Shown here piece by piece: positions 56,309 to 64,000 of a DNA stretch of 64,000 nt. A program made the position numbers and the translations under genes. A model generated the notes under the pieces. It searched no databases and was not told the origin of the DNA. It was given only the letters and a program-made list of their open reading frames with translations. Position 1 is the first letter of the stretch, and each line of letters begins with the position of its first letter. The stretch is from Brachyspira suanatina (GTDB taxonomy: Bacteria > Spirochaetota > Brachyspiria > Brachyspirales > Brachyspiraceae): contig NZ_CVLB01000002.1 of the NCBI RefSeq assembly GCF_001049755.1, forward strand, positions 419,743 to 483,742. The letters run 5' to 3'.

Positions 56309-57793
56309 ATGGATTATAATGAAAAGTTATATAATGTATTTTCCAGCGGAGAGCAGAGATTAGAATCATGGATGGCTGCTGTATTTACTAAAGAATATGA
56401 TCATAATATGACAATTGAAGAATTCAGAGATATATTATCACAATCAGATGAATATATGGTATTAGAATTCAATGAAATAGAAGAATCAAAATTTATAAGA
56501 GATAAATCTAAATGGGAAGCATCTATTAAACTTCAGTATTTACCTATGGTTATGGATGAAGACGAGCATTCTTGCGGATGCGGACATGATGAAGGTGGAT
56601 GTTGCCAAGATGATGAAGAGCATTCCTGTGGCTGCGGACATAATCATGATGATGAAGAACATTCCTGCAGATGTGGGCATAATCATGACGATGAGGAAGA
56701 AAATAATGATGAACTTAATTTTTATGTAGCTTTAGTTGATGCTTCAAGCGTTACTGAAAATGTTCCTGAAATATTTTCTGTAAACACTGTAAGGGAAGAT
56801 GATTATAAAGAAGCATGTCAATGTAAATATGCTGTACATGTATCTACAATATTTGATAATCATCCGCTTACTGACTATCAAAGACAATTAAAATTATTAG
56901 ACAGTTTAGTTCCTGAATGTTCTATATTTTTAGATATGTCATGCTATACAGCACATTCAGGAGATTGGCTTTCTTATACTTCAACTTTCGCTTTACCGCC
57001 TTCTTTGGATTATCTATACACTATACATGCGGTTTATGATGATGATAAAGACCCTAACAAAGTTGAATATTGGTTCCATACTCATGGACTTTACAGAGTC
57101 GGTTCTATAGAATTAGAGATAGTAGGCGTTGAAGATTCAAATGCTGCTTATGGAGCATTGCTTAATACTTGTGCAAAAATGTTTATAGAGAGAGGAGTGC
57201 CTGAAGCCGGATTTAAATTTAATCCCGCATATAACACTTATGTATGCTGGTTCCCTTGGCAGGAGGCTTTGAAGAAATTAAATATTGCCGATGATGTTAC
57301 AGGAAGTGCAAAAGACAGAAATGACGGAGTACATAATACGCCTTCCGGTATTTTACTTGCTGTAGATGCTGATGGTAATTATCATTCTCTTGATTATTAT
57401 AAAAATGAGCTTACAGATAACCCTATGTTTATGATGAGTTATTTTGAAACTTCTCTTATGAGAGAGGCTGCTTTTGAAAAATTAGAGTATTTCTTAGAAT
57501 TATTAAATAAAAATAAAGGTGATGATAAAACTTCTTTCTTAGTAAAATTAGGATACGGCGAAACAGAAGAAAACCCTAATGATTTAGAGCATTTATGGTT
57601 TGATGTTCATGACTTCACTAATGGCGGATATTTTGATGCTACTTTAATAAATGAACCTTATAAAGATTTAGGTATGCATGAAGGCGACAGAGGAATGCAT
57701 AGCATAGAAAGGCTTACAGATTGGGAAATATATTCAGAAGAAAATAACTATAATTCAAGAAATATATATTTATTATTTCAAGAAGAAGAGTAA
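56309..57793 (+). CDS. DUF4026 protein with Cys/His-rich insertion
   Basis: The 494-residue protein has the DUF4026 body, with SIFLDMSCYTAHSGDWLSY and VEYWFHTHGLYRVGSIELE. Residues about 84-133 contain an acidic insertion with three repeats of EHSCGCGH or EHSCRCGH and two of HNHDDEE, clearly metal-binding and encoded by near-duplicate DNA segments. The rest of the domain family has no known function. An AGAGG ribosome site precedes the ATG. Confidence 0.82.
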   Translation: MDYNEKLYNVFSSGEQRLESWMAAVFTKEYDHNMTIEEFRDILSQSDEYMVLEFNEIEESKFIRDKSKWEASIKLQYLPMVMDEDEHSCGCGHDEGGCCQDDEEHSCGCGHNHDDEEHSCRCGHNHDDEEENNDELNFYVALVDASSVTENVPEIFSVNTVREDDYKEACQCKYAVHVSTIFDNHPLTDYQRQLKLLDSLVPECSIFLDMSCYTAHSGDWLSYTSTFALPPSLDYLYTIHAVYDDDKDPNKVEYWFHTHGLYRVGSIELEIVGVEDSNAAYGALLNTCAKMFIERGVPEAGFKFNPAYNTYVCWFPWQEALKKLNIADDVTGSAKDRNDGVHNTPSGILLAVDADGNYHSLDYYKNELTDNPMFMMSYFETSLMREAAFEKLEYFLELLNKNKGDDKTSFLVKLGYGETEENPNDLEHLWFDVHDFTNGGYFDATLINEPYKDLGMHEGDRGMHSIERLTDWEIYSEENNYNSRNIYLLFQEEE

Positions 57794-57820
57794 TTTTGAA
57801 AATTTTTAATCTAATTATAA

Positions 57821-57858
57821 AATTGTGAGTGTCTTATAGATTCTCACAATTTTTTTTA
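57821..57858 (+). terminator. Terminator after the DUF4026 gene
   Basis: AATTGTGAG and CTCACAATT form the stem, followed by a T8 run. Confidence 0.85.
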
Positions 57859-58053
57859 TATATTATATCTTTATTAATTCATATAATCACTGTTATATCA
57901 TAATTTTATATGAAAATATCATAAATAATCACTATTACTATGACTAAATTCAAAAAAATAGTTATTATTAGCTATATCTTTTTTTATATTTTTACTTAAA
58001 CTTTTACAATAAGAATTCTATCTTAAGTACATTACATTAAAACGGAGAAAAGT

Positions 58054-59022
58054 ATGGAAAGAGCATATATAAAAAACATAGCTTATTACGTGCCTGAAAG
58101 AATATTAGACAATAAATATTTTGAAAGCATATTGGACACTAACAATGAATGGATAATCACTCGTACAGGAATAGAAACAAGACATATGGCTAGAGCAGAT
58201 GAAACTATTTTTGAAATGGGTTTGAATGCTGTTAGAAACTTAGAAAAAAAAGGTGTTGATTTAAAAGAAGTTGATACAATATTAGTACCTACTGTAACTA
58301 AAGATTATATATTCCCTTCTATGGCAGGACAATTGCAAAAAACATTAGGATTAAAACACTGCTTTGCTTTAGATTTATCTGCTGCCTGCTCTGGATATAT
58401 ATATGCATTAAACACTGCTACTTCATTAATAGAAAGCGGACAATGTAAAAATGTACTTATAGTTTGTAGTGAAAAACTTACTAAAGATATCAATTGGAAA
58501 GACAGAGGAACCGCTATTTTATTTGGAGATGCTGCTACTGCTTCATTGATAACAGCAAGAAATGACGGCAAAGGAATAATAGGAATGCATATGCAAAGCG
58601 AGCCGGATATGAGTATTGTACTTAATGGAGGAAGTGCTTGTCCTATAAAAGCTGATGATATAGAAGCTCCGGAATTTAAAATATATATGGATGGATCTGA
58701 AACTTTTAAAAGAGCTGTTACAGAATTTTCTAACAGTATAGATAAAGTTTTAGCAACTTCAGGAAAACAATTAAGCGATGTTAAATATTTTGTACCGCAT
58801 CAGGCAAATTTAAGAATTATGCAGGCTGTAGCTAAAAGAATAGGTCTTCCTATGGAAAAAGTAAGCGTAGTATTAAATAAATTTGGAAACTGTTCTTCAA
58901 CAAGTATAGGATTAGCTTTAACTGATGCTTTGGATAATAATAAAATCAATGAAGGCGATTTAGTTCTTCTTACAGGATTCGGAGGCGGATTCACTTGGGG
59001 ATCTACTTTAATGATTTGGTAA
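58054..59022 (+). CDS. fabH: Beta-ketoacyl-ACP synthase III
   Basis: FabH condenses acetyl-CoA with malonyl-ACP to start fatty-acid synthesis. The 322-residue protein has the complete Cys-His-Asn triad: Cys112 in DLSAACSGYIYAL, His249 in VPHQANLRIM and Asn279 in FGNCSSTSIGLAL. A CGGAGA ribosome site lies upstream. It is not next to other fab genes. The Gly-rich end GFGGGFTWGS is typical. Confidence 0.96.
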   Translation: MERAYIKNIAYYVPERILDNKYFESILDTNNEWIITRTGIETRHMARADETIFEMGLNAVRNLEKKGVDLKEVDTILVPTVTKDYIFPSMAGQLQKTLGLKHCFALDLSAACSGYIYALNTATSLIESGQCKNVLIVCSEKLTKDINWKDRGTAILFGDAATASLITARNDGKGIIGMHMQSEPDMSIVLNGGSACPIKADDIEAPEFKIYMDGSETFKRAVTEFSNSIDKVLATSGKQLSDVKYFVPHQANLRIMQAVAKRIGLPMEKVSVVLNKFGNCSSTSIGLALTDALDNNKINEGDLVLLTGFGGGFTWGSTLMIW

Positions 59023-59059
59023 TTATAAGGCTTTGTATAATTTAATAGTTTTTGATAAG

Positions 59060-59090
59060 AGGATAGTATTTTTTAATGCTATCCTTTTTT
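59060..59090 (+). terminator. Terminator after fabH
   Basis: AGGATAGTAT and ATGCTATCCT form a stem around TTTTTTA, followed by a T6 run. Confidence 0.8.
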
Positions 59091-59121
59091 ATTACTATAT
59101 AATAAACATCAAATAAAAATA

Positions 59122-59249
59122 TTGACAGCAAAATACTTTTTAATATAATAAATATATGAAACTTGTTATTGAATTAAGCTCCGGCAATATTTAATCATTT
59201 TATTGTTTGGAGCATGCTAAAAAAACAGTATGCTATAGTTTTTTATAGT
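59122..59249 (+). promoter_or_regulatory. Promoter and attenuator-like leader of the second MATE gene
   Basis: TTGACA (59122) and TATAAT (59144) are spaced by 16 bases. Two hairpins compete in the leader. The first is GCTCCGGCAAT (59178-59188) with ATTGTTTGGAGC (59202-59213). The second is AGCATGCT (59211-59218) with AGTATGCT (59227-59234), followed by a T6 tract. They share bases 59211-59213, so they cannot form fully together. This is the layout of a transcription attenuator. Confidence 0.6.
59156..59194 (+). CDS. Candidate 12-residue leader peptide
   Basis: The ORF MKLVIELSSGNI begins seven bases after the TATAAT box, at the expected transcription start, and ends in the loop of the first hairpin. 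A ribosome on it would cover the 5' arm of that hairpin and free the terminator stem. It is too short to support by composition and is inferred from the layout. Confidence 0.4.
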   Translation: MKLVIELSSGNI

Positions 59250-59299
59250 TATTAAAAATTATAAAATTTTTAATATGTTTTTAATTCAAGGAAAGTTTC

Positions 59300-60571
59300 A
59301 TGTATTTAATAAAATTTTCATTTATTTTATTCATTTCAAATATATTACAATACTTATATAGTATTATAGATATAATATTTATTTCACATTTAGTTGGCGA
59401 TAATGGCGTTATAGCATTAGGCAACTGTGCTTCTATAATGTTTATAATAACTTCTGTATCTTTAGGCTTATCAATAGGCGGTTCTGTTATAATATCAAAA
59501 TATAAAGGGGCTGATAATAATATAAAATATAAACAAGCTATAGGAAGTTTATTATTTTTATCTTCATCATTGGCTTTTATAATTTCAATAATAGGTTTAA
59601 TATTCTCAAAGCATATATTATCATTTATGAATATACCTAAAGAATCATTTAACTATGCTTATGATTATATAAAAATAATTTTTTCAGGAACATTCTTTAT
59701 ACTTATATATTCTTCTTTATCTTCTGTGATAAAATCAAGCGGAAGAGAAAAAGCCTCATTATATTTTATTATAATAGCTGCATTAGTTAATTTTTTATTA
59801 AACTTTTTGTTTTGTTATATATTAAAATTATCTGTAAAAGGTGCTGCATTAGCTACCGTAATATCTCAGGCTTTTTCATTTTTATTATCATTATATTATA
59901 CAAGAAAATTATTAAGTTTTAATTTTGATATTAAAATAATAAAAGAGTTATTATTTATTTCTTTACCTTGTATATTTCAAATGCTTATAATAAATATATC
60001 ATATTTTTTTGTTAATATAATGATGAATAAATATGACGCTCTTACTGGATTCACAATAGGCTTAAAAATAAATACTTTTATAGGTATGATTTCTTGGTCT
60101 ATAGGAGAAGCTTTAAGTATAATTGTTTCAAAGAGTACAGGAGAAAAAGATTATATAAAAATAAAAAGCACAGTTAAATTTGCTATATTCTTCAATATTA
60201 CCGCTACAGTAACAGCAATAATATTTATACATCTATTCGTTAAAAATATAATCAGCATTTTCTACAGCGGGGATGAAAAAGTTATCAATGATATAATATT
60301 TTATTTAAAAATATGTGCTTCATTTAATGGCATTACTTATGCTTTGATGTATATATTAGATAGTTTTTTGATAGGCATTCAAAAGTCATATTTAGCTTTT
60401 ATTAATTCATTTATAGATTCTATAATATTTAAAGTGATAATATCAAAAATATTAGAAATACATATAGGCTATTTAGGAATATATATTTCTATGGTTATAT
60501 CAAGTATTATTCCTGCTTTAATAGGCATTATTTATTTATGCATCTTTATTAAAAAATATATAAATAATTGA
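59300..60571 (+). CDS. MATE-family efflux transporter
   Basis: A 423-residue multidrug/toxin exporter with about twelve hydrophobic segments. It starts YLIKFSFILFISNILQYLY and has VIALGNCASIMFIITSVSLGLSIGGSV and KSTGEKDY in the second half-repeat. It is unrelated in detail to the tail-bearing MATE at 44.3 kb. AAGGAAA is the ribosome site. Its 150-base leader carries paired hairpins, so its expression is probably conditional. The exported compound is unknown. Confidence 0.87.
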   Translation: MYLIKFSFILFISNILQYLYSIIDIIFISHLVGDNGVIALGNCASIMFIITSVSLGLSIGGSVIISKYKGADNNIKYKQAIGSLLFLSSSLAFIISIIGLIFSKHILSFMNIPKESFNYAYDYIKIIFSGTFFILIYSSLSSVIKSSGREKASLYFIIIAALVNFLLNFLFCYILKLSVKGAALATVISQAFSFLLSLYYTRKLLSFNFDIKIIKELLFISLPCIFQMLIINISYFFVNIMMNKYDALTGFTIGLKINTFIGMISWSIGEALSIIVSKSTGEKDYIKIKSTVKFAIFFNITATVTAIIFIHLFVKNIISIFYSGDEKVINDIIFYLKICASFNGITYALMYILDSFLIGIQKSYLAFINSFIDSIIFKVIISKILEIHIGYLGIYISMVISSIIPALIGIIYLCIFIKKYINN

Positions 60572-60625
60572 ATTATTACAATTTTGTGATAAATTATCAT
60601 TATAAAAATATGATTGGAGTTACAT

Positions 60626-61909
60626 ATGTTAAAAGATATAAGAAGTAAACTGCTTATTATAATATTAATAAGTTTAGTTATTGGTGCTATACTTGGTATA
60701 ATAGTTTCATCTTCTGCATCAGAAGCAACAACAGCAAAATTAATATCTATAGCAGACCCTATTGGTAATTTGTTTGTAAGATTATTAAAAATGATAGTTA
60801 TGCCTGTAATTATTTTTACACTCATAAGCGGTGTTGCAAGCATATCGCCTAAACATTTAGGAGTTGTAGGAATAGCAATATTAGCATTTTATATGATAAC
60901 TTCTGTATTCGCATCTATATTAGGTTTAGCAGTAGGAAATATTCTTAATCCGGGAATGGGATTAGATTTGAATAATGCTGCCGCTGTTACAAAAGAATTC
61001 GTAAAGCCTAATTTAATTGATACACTTCTATCAATAGTACCTACAAACCCTTTTGCTTCATTTGCTAAAGGAGACGGAGATGTTTTACCTACTATATTAT
61101 TTTCAATTTTCTTCGGAATCTCATTAGCTTTTTGCCGAGATAATGAAAAAACAAGAGAAAGTGCTGATATAGTATATAAGTTCTTTGAAGGATGTACACA
61201 AATTATTATAAAAATCGTAGGCTGGATAATGTTCTATGCTCCTATAGGTGTTTTGGCATTAATATTTTCTGTATTTGCTAAAAATGGATCACAGGCATTC
61301 GGACAATTATTAAAAGTTACATCTACTGTTTATATAGGATTAATATTACAATTACTTTTGGTATATACTATAATAAATATATTATTCAAATTAAATCCTA
61401 TAAAATTTCTCAAAGATATTTCAGAAGCTTGCTTTACAGCATTTGTTACTCGTTCTTCAAGCGGTACATTGCCTATATCTATGAAGATTGCTGATGAAAA
61501 AATGGGAATACAAAAAGGAGTTTATAGTTTTACATTACCTTTAGGCGCTACTATTAATATGGACGGTACAACAATATATTTAGGTATTTGTGCTATATTT
61601 ATCGCTAATGCCACAGGAAACTTTTTAAATTTCTCTTCTGAAATAACAATAATAACAGTATCTGTATTAGCATCTATAGGAACTGCCGGAGTACCTGGAG
61701 CTGGTTCTATAATGCTTTTAATGGTTCTTAATTCTATAGGACTTGATATCAACAGCAATCCTAATATTGCAGCAGCATATGGTATGATACTTGGAATAGA
61801 TGCTTTATTAGATATGGGAAGAACTGCATTAAATATATCTGGTGATTTATGTGGTACAGCTGTTGTTGCAAAACTTACAAATCAAATGGATATGAGCAAG
61901 TGGAAATAA
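60626..61909 (+). CDS. Dicarboxylate/amino acid:cation symporter (DAACS)
   Basis: The 427-residue protein belongs to the GltP/DctA family. It carries TRSSSGTLPISMKIADEKMG, GATINMDGTTIYLG and TAGVPGAGSIMLL, the re-entrant loops and substrate site of this family. Glutamate, aspartate or C4-dicarboxylates are possible substrates. I chose the ATG with TGGAG six bases before it; a TTG twelve bases upstream is inside the ribosome site. A hairpin element follows it. Confidence 0.93.
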   Translation: MLKDIRSKLLIIILISLVIGAILGIIVSSSASEATTAKLISIADPIGNLFVRLLKMIVMPVIIFTLISGVASISPKHLGVVGIAILAFYMITSVFASILGLAVGNILNPGMGLDLNNAAAVTKEFVKPNLIDTLLSIVPTNPFASFAKGDGDVLPTILFSIFFGISLAFCRDNEKTRESADIVYKFFEGCTQIIIKIVGWIMFYAPIGVLALIFSVFAKNGSQAFGQLLKVTSTVYIGLILQLLLVYTIINILFKLNPIKFLKDISEACFTAFVTRSSSGTLPISMKIADEKMGIQKGVYSFTLPLGATINMDGTTIYLGICAIFIANATGNFLNFSSEITIITVSVLASIGTAGVPGAGSIMLLMVLNSIGLDINSNPNIAAAYGMILGIDALLDMGRTALNISGDLCGTAVVAKLTNQMDMSKWK

Positions 61910-61965
61910 GTTTAATATATAAAAATTAGATAACTTTATAAAATATAATCAGATTAACACTACAG

Positions 61966-62014
61966 AGGGCAGCAAGTATAATTAAATTTTAAAACTTAAT
62001 TATATTCCTGCCCT
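61966..62014 (+). repeat. Hairpin fragment of the palindromic element family, copy F
   Basis: AGGGCAG and CTGCCCT enclose AAGTATAATTAA...TTAATTATATT. The same AT-rich hairpin with G+C-rich ends lies in the middle of copy C. Only this outer-arm junction is present. With the following TCACTTTTTA it also serves as a plausible terminator of the symporter gene. Confidence 0.65.
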
Positions 62015-62140
62015 TCACTTTTTATAATTATATTTCATAAATAAAAATTGATGCACTGAAAATATATAAATATGCTCCGCAATTTTTATTGTATATTTAA
62101 TTAAAGATTAATTGACTATAGCTTTTATTATAAATAAAAA

Positions 62141-62905
62141 TTAATTAACTATAGCTTCTTTGAATCTGAAATCTATTCTATGAGTTTGATTTTCCTGATT
62201 CTGCAATGTCTTTAATATAGCAGCTAAATCAACAAACTTCTCAGTTTTCACATACTTTTCTAATATCACCTGCACCTGATAGCCTCTGGGATAAAGTATC
62301 AAATCATCTCCATAAGCATTAATCTCTGATATGAGATTGTATATTTCATTATGATTAGTTTTTAAATCATATATAACTGATGAAAGATATTTAGAATAAT
62401 CATTTTCTACCATTTTGTTTGTAGGATTGATAGTTAATCCTGTTATATAAGGTACATCATAATTATGAATAATATTATCTTTTATAATATAGCCGTCATC
62501 TGTAATTTCATATATTCCGCTGCTTGACTCTAATAAAAATAATGTGCCTCTTTCTACTACATTGATAATAAGCAGATCTGGAAAAGAAGTTTTTATACTT
62601 TCTACTTGAAGTCTAGGATTATTTTCTATGTCCGACTTTATCTCTTTTTTAGGTATATTAAACATGCTTATGTTATTATACTTTGATAATCCGGCTTCTT
62701 CCATTATATCTATAGCATTTAAAACTTCTAATCCTCGTATTTCTACTCTTAATATTCTAGTTTTATTTATAACAACAACAAAACACAATATTACAATGGC
62801 CGAAGCAAAAAAGATAATTATTTTTTTTATTATATTTTTCTGCTTATCGCTAAGTTTATTTTTTTTAAGCTTTTTTCTAAGTTTATTATCTTTAAAATCT
62901 TTCAT
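62141..62905 (-). CDS. ftsQ: FtsQ/DivIB-like division protein
   Basis: The 254-residue protein has a basic cytoplasmic start, one membrane helix (about 28-46), and a POTRA_1-type domain (ILRVEIRGLEVLNAIDIMEEAGL, ENNPRLQVESIKTSFPDLLIINVVER). A C-terminal FtsQ region follows, with YGDDLILYPRGYQVQVILEKYVKTEKFVDL. FtsQ links early and late division proteins. It follows metG instead of lying in an mur/fts cluster. Its last codons are duplicated about 30 bases further on. Confidence 0.8.
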   Translation of the reverse strand: MKDFKDNKLRKKLKKNKLSDKQKNIIKKIIIFFASAIVILCFVVVINKTRILRVEIRGLEVLNAIDIMEEAGLSKYNNISMFNIPKKEIKSDIENNPRLQVESIKTSFPDLLIINVVERGTLFLLESSSGIYEITDDGYIIKDNIIHNYDVPYITGLTINPTNKMVENDYSKYLSSVIYDLKTNHNEIYNLISEINAYGDDLILYPRGYQVQVILEKYVKTEKFVDLAAILKTLQNQENQTHRIDFRFKEAIVN

Positions 62906-62934
62906 TATAATATCAGCTTTTTAAAGTTTAATTA

Positions 62935-63999
62935 TTAATTAACAGCGCAGCCTGCATCGAAACCTTTTTCTGTAGTCATAAGAGAAAGAGTCTCGCCATT
63001 ATCAGCTAGTAGAAGCATACCATGAGAAGTAACGCCTCTGAATTTTTTAGGCTTCAAATTAGCTAAATAAAGTACTGTCTTTCCAACCATCTCTTCAGGC
63101 TTATAATATTCAGCTATAGAAGAAACAACAACTCTCTGCTCTCCTCCGCCAATATCGAGTACAAATTTAAGAAGCTTATCAGCATTTTCTACCTTTTCAG
63201 CAACTAATATTTTAGCAGTTAATAATTCTAATTTATCAAAATCTTCTTTTTCTATATTAGGCTTATGCTTATCTTCTTTAGGAGGATTAACCTGCTTTTT
63301 ATTCTCTTCAGCAGAAGCACCTATTTCTTTTTCTATATCATATCTATTGAATAAAGGCTCGCCTTTTTCAATTTTTATTCCAGCCTTTAAAGAACCCCAT
63401 TGCTTAGCAGTATCCAAAGGAACACTGTCGCCAAGTCCTAATCTATTAAATACTTTTTTAGGTGTTTCAATAAAAAATATCTGTAAATATGCAGTTACTA
63501 TATAGTATACTTGGAAAGAGATATACATTACATTGGCTAAATGATCCTTTTTAGTTTCATCTTTAGCCAAATTCCAAGGAGCGCTCTCCTCTACATATTT
63601 GTTAGTCATTCTTATAACTTCCCAAATATATGATAACGCCTCATGGAACTTAAAACTATCCAAAGCAGATTCAACATTAGCATCAAGAGTAAGAACCATT
63701 TTCTTTAATTCTTTTTCTCTATCTCCGTAAACGCTTTCAACCTCATCAGGAAGAATATTATTAAAATATTTTCCAAGCATAGTAGTTATTCTATGCCATA
63801 AGTTGCCATAATCATTAGCTAAGTCGCTGTTTATTCTCTTTAAGAAAAGCTCTTGAGAATAATAACCGTCAGAACCGAAATTAATCTCTCTCATAAGGAA
63901 ATATCTTAAAGCATCAACACCATACTTATCAATTAAAGTATTAGGATCAACAACATTTCCCCTACTCTTACTCATCTTTTTACCGTCATCAAAAAGCAC
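62935..63999 (-). CDS. metG: Methionyl-tRNA synthetase (5' part outside window)
   Basis: The visible 354 residues begin near the KMSKS loop (DDGKKMSKSRGNVVDPNTL), so the catalytic Rossmann half is beyond the window edge and the apparent start codon is internal. The anticodon-binding helical domain follows (NLWHRITTMLGKYFNN, VEESAPWNLAKDE). A C-terminal Trbp111-type tRNA-binding domain closes the protein (KLELLTAKILVAEKVENADKL, LANLKPKKFRGVTSHGMLL). It charges tRNA(Met). Confidence 0.96.
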   Translation of the reverse strand: MLFDDGKKMSKSRGNVVDPNTLIDKYGVDALRYFLMREINFGSDGYYSQELFLKRINSDLANDYGNLWHRITTMLGKYFNNILPDEVESVYGDREKELKKMVLTLDANVESALDSFKFHEALSYIWEVIRMTNKYVEESAPWNLAKDETKKDHLANVMYISFQVYYIVTAYLQIFFIETPKKVFNRLGLGDSVPLDTAKQWGSLKAGIKIEKGEPLFNRYDIEKEIGASAEENKKQVNPPKEDKHKPNIEKEDFDKLELLTAKILVAEKVENADKLLKFVLDIGGGEQRVVVSSIAEYYKPEEMVGKTVLYLANLKPKKFRGVTSHGMLLLADNGETLSLMTTEKGFDAGCAVN

Positions 64000-64000
64000 C

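Noticed and set aside
57940-57999. A 19-codon hydrophobic ORF (MTKFKKIVIISYIFFYIFT) before fabH, like a small toxin or leader peptide
   Set aside because: No promoter or ribosome site fits it, and AT-rich DNA gives such ORFs by chance. No paired hairpins like those of the MATE leader were found.
62935-63999. The metG frame as a complete short gene starting at 63999
   Set aside because: The first codon would lie inside the KMSKS loop, so the gene plainly continues past the window edge.

Overview
The window is AT-rich DNA (roughly a quarter G+C by eye) from a spirochaete, most probably Brachyspira. The evidence is the very low G+C, a Gram-negative style YidC with a large periplasmic domain, BmpA/PnrA-type nucleoside lipoproteins, a dCACHE chemoreceptor and the gene order. 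Species cannot be set from sequence reading alone. I saw no tRNA, rRNA, CRISPR array or complete insertion sequence.

Layout. 1-1.65 kb: an AIPR-type phage-defence protein cut by the window start. 2.1-5.6 kb: the conserved rpmH-rnpA-yidD-yidC-jag cluster on the minus strand, with a consensus promoter; rpmH is short and lies opposite unrelated reading frames. 5.8-8.8 kb: a signalling block of two RsbW-like ATPases around a Nudix-histidine kinase fusion. 9-10.1 kb: a DegT-type aminotransferase. 10.3-22.2 kb: a nucleoside uptake and salvage region with deoC, two nucleoside phosphorylases, four tandem BmpA-like binding lipoproteins, a double-ATPase ABC protein and two permeases. An Rpn-type PD-(D/E)XK nuclease gene and a hairpin-repeat array are inserted between the ATPase and the permeases. 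23-29.3 kb: a tandem glycosyltransferase, a thioesterase, a YtxH/coiled-coil pair, a SurA-like protein, an outer-membrane barrel candidate and a site-2 protease. 29.5-34.7 kb: a sulfated-sugar locus (PHP-like hydrolase, PTS EIICB, cytoplasmic sulfatase, GntR regulator). 34.7-37 kb: a polar amino-acid ABC importer. 37-49 kb: LemA, a LacI regulator, rplS, an NfnA-like flavoprotein, three LEA/WHy proteins, a degenerate McsB with McsA, ispD, a MATE exporter with a long charged tail, PBP1A and DUF4234. 50-58 kb: a lipoprotein, a FecR/carboxypeptidase fusion, a chemoreceptor, a YgjP-type protease and DUF4026. 58-64 kb: fabH, a second MATE with a structured leader, a dicarboxylate symporter, ftsQ and the 3' part of metG.

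How the genes work together. The 10-22 kb block forms one logical pathway: lipoproteins capture nucleosides, the ABC complex imports them, phosphorylases release base plus (deoxy)ribose-1-phosphate, and DeoC feeds deoxyribose phosphate into glycolysis. The 29-35 kb block looks like import and phosphorylation of a sulfated sugar, such as one from mucin, followed by desulfation in the cytoplasm.

Unusual features. (1) A family of large nested palindromic elements with G+C-rich arms sits at six gene 3' ends. (2) A five-unit array of two hairpin types follows the Rpn gene, and several units carry the last codons of an Rpn gene. (3) The leader of the second MATE gene contains a 12-codon ORF and two mutually exclusive hairpins, resembling a ribosome-sensing attenuator. 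(4) Several genes appear to start at their own transcription start, suggesting leaderless mRNAs. (5) A perfect 40-bp A/T palindrome abuts the promoter of the sulfated-sugar locus.
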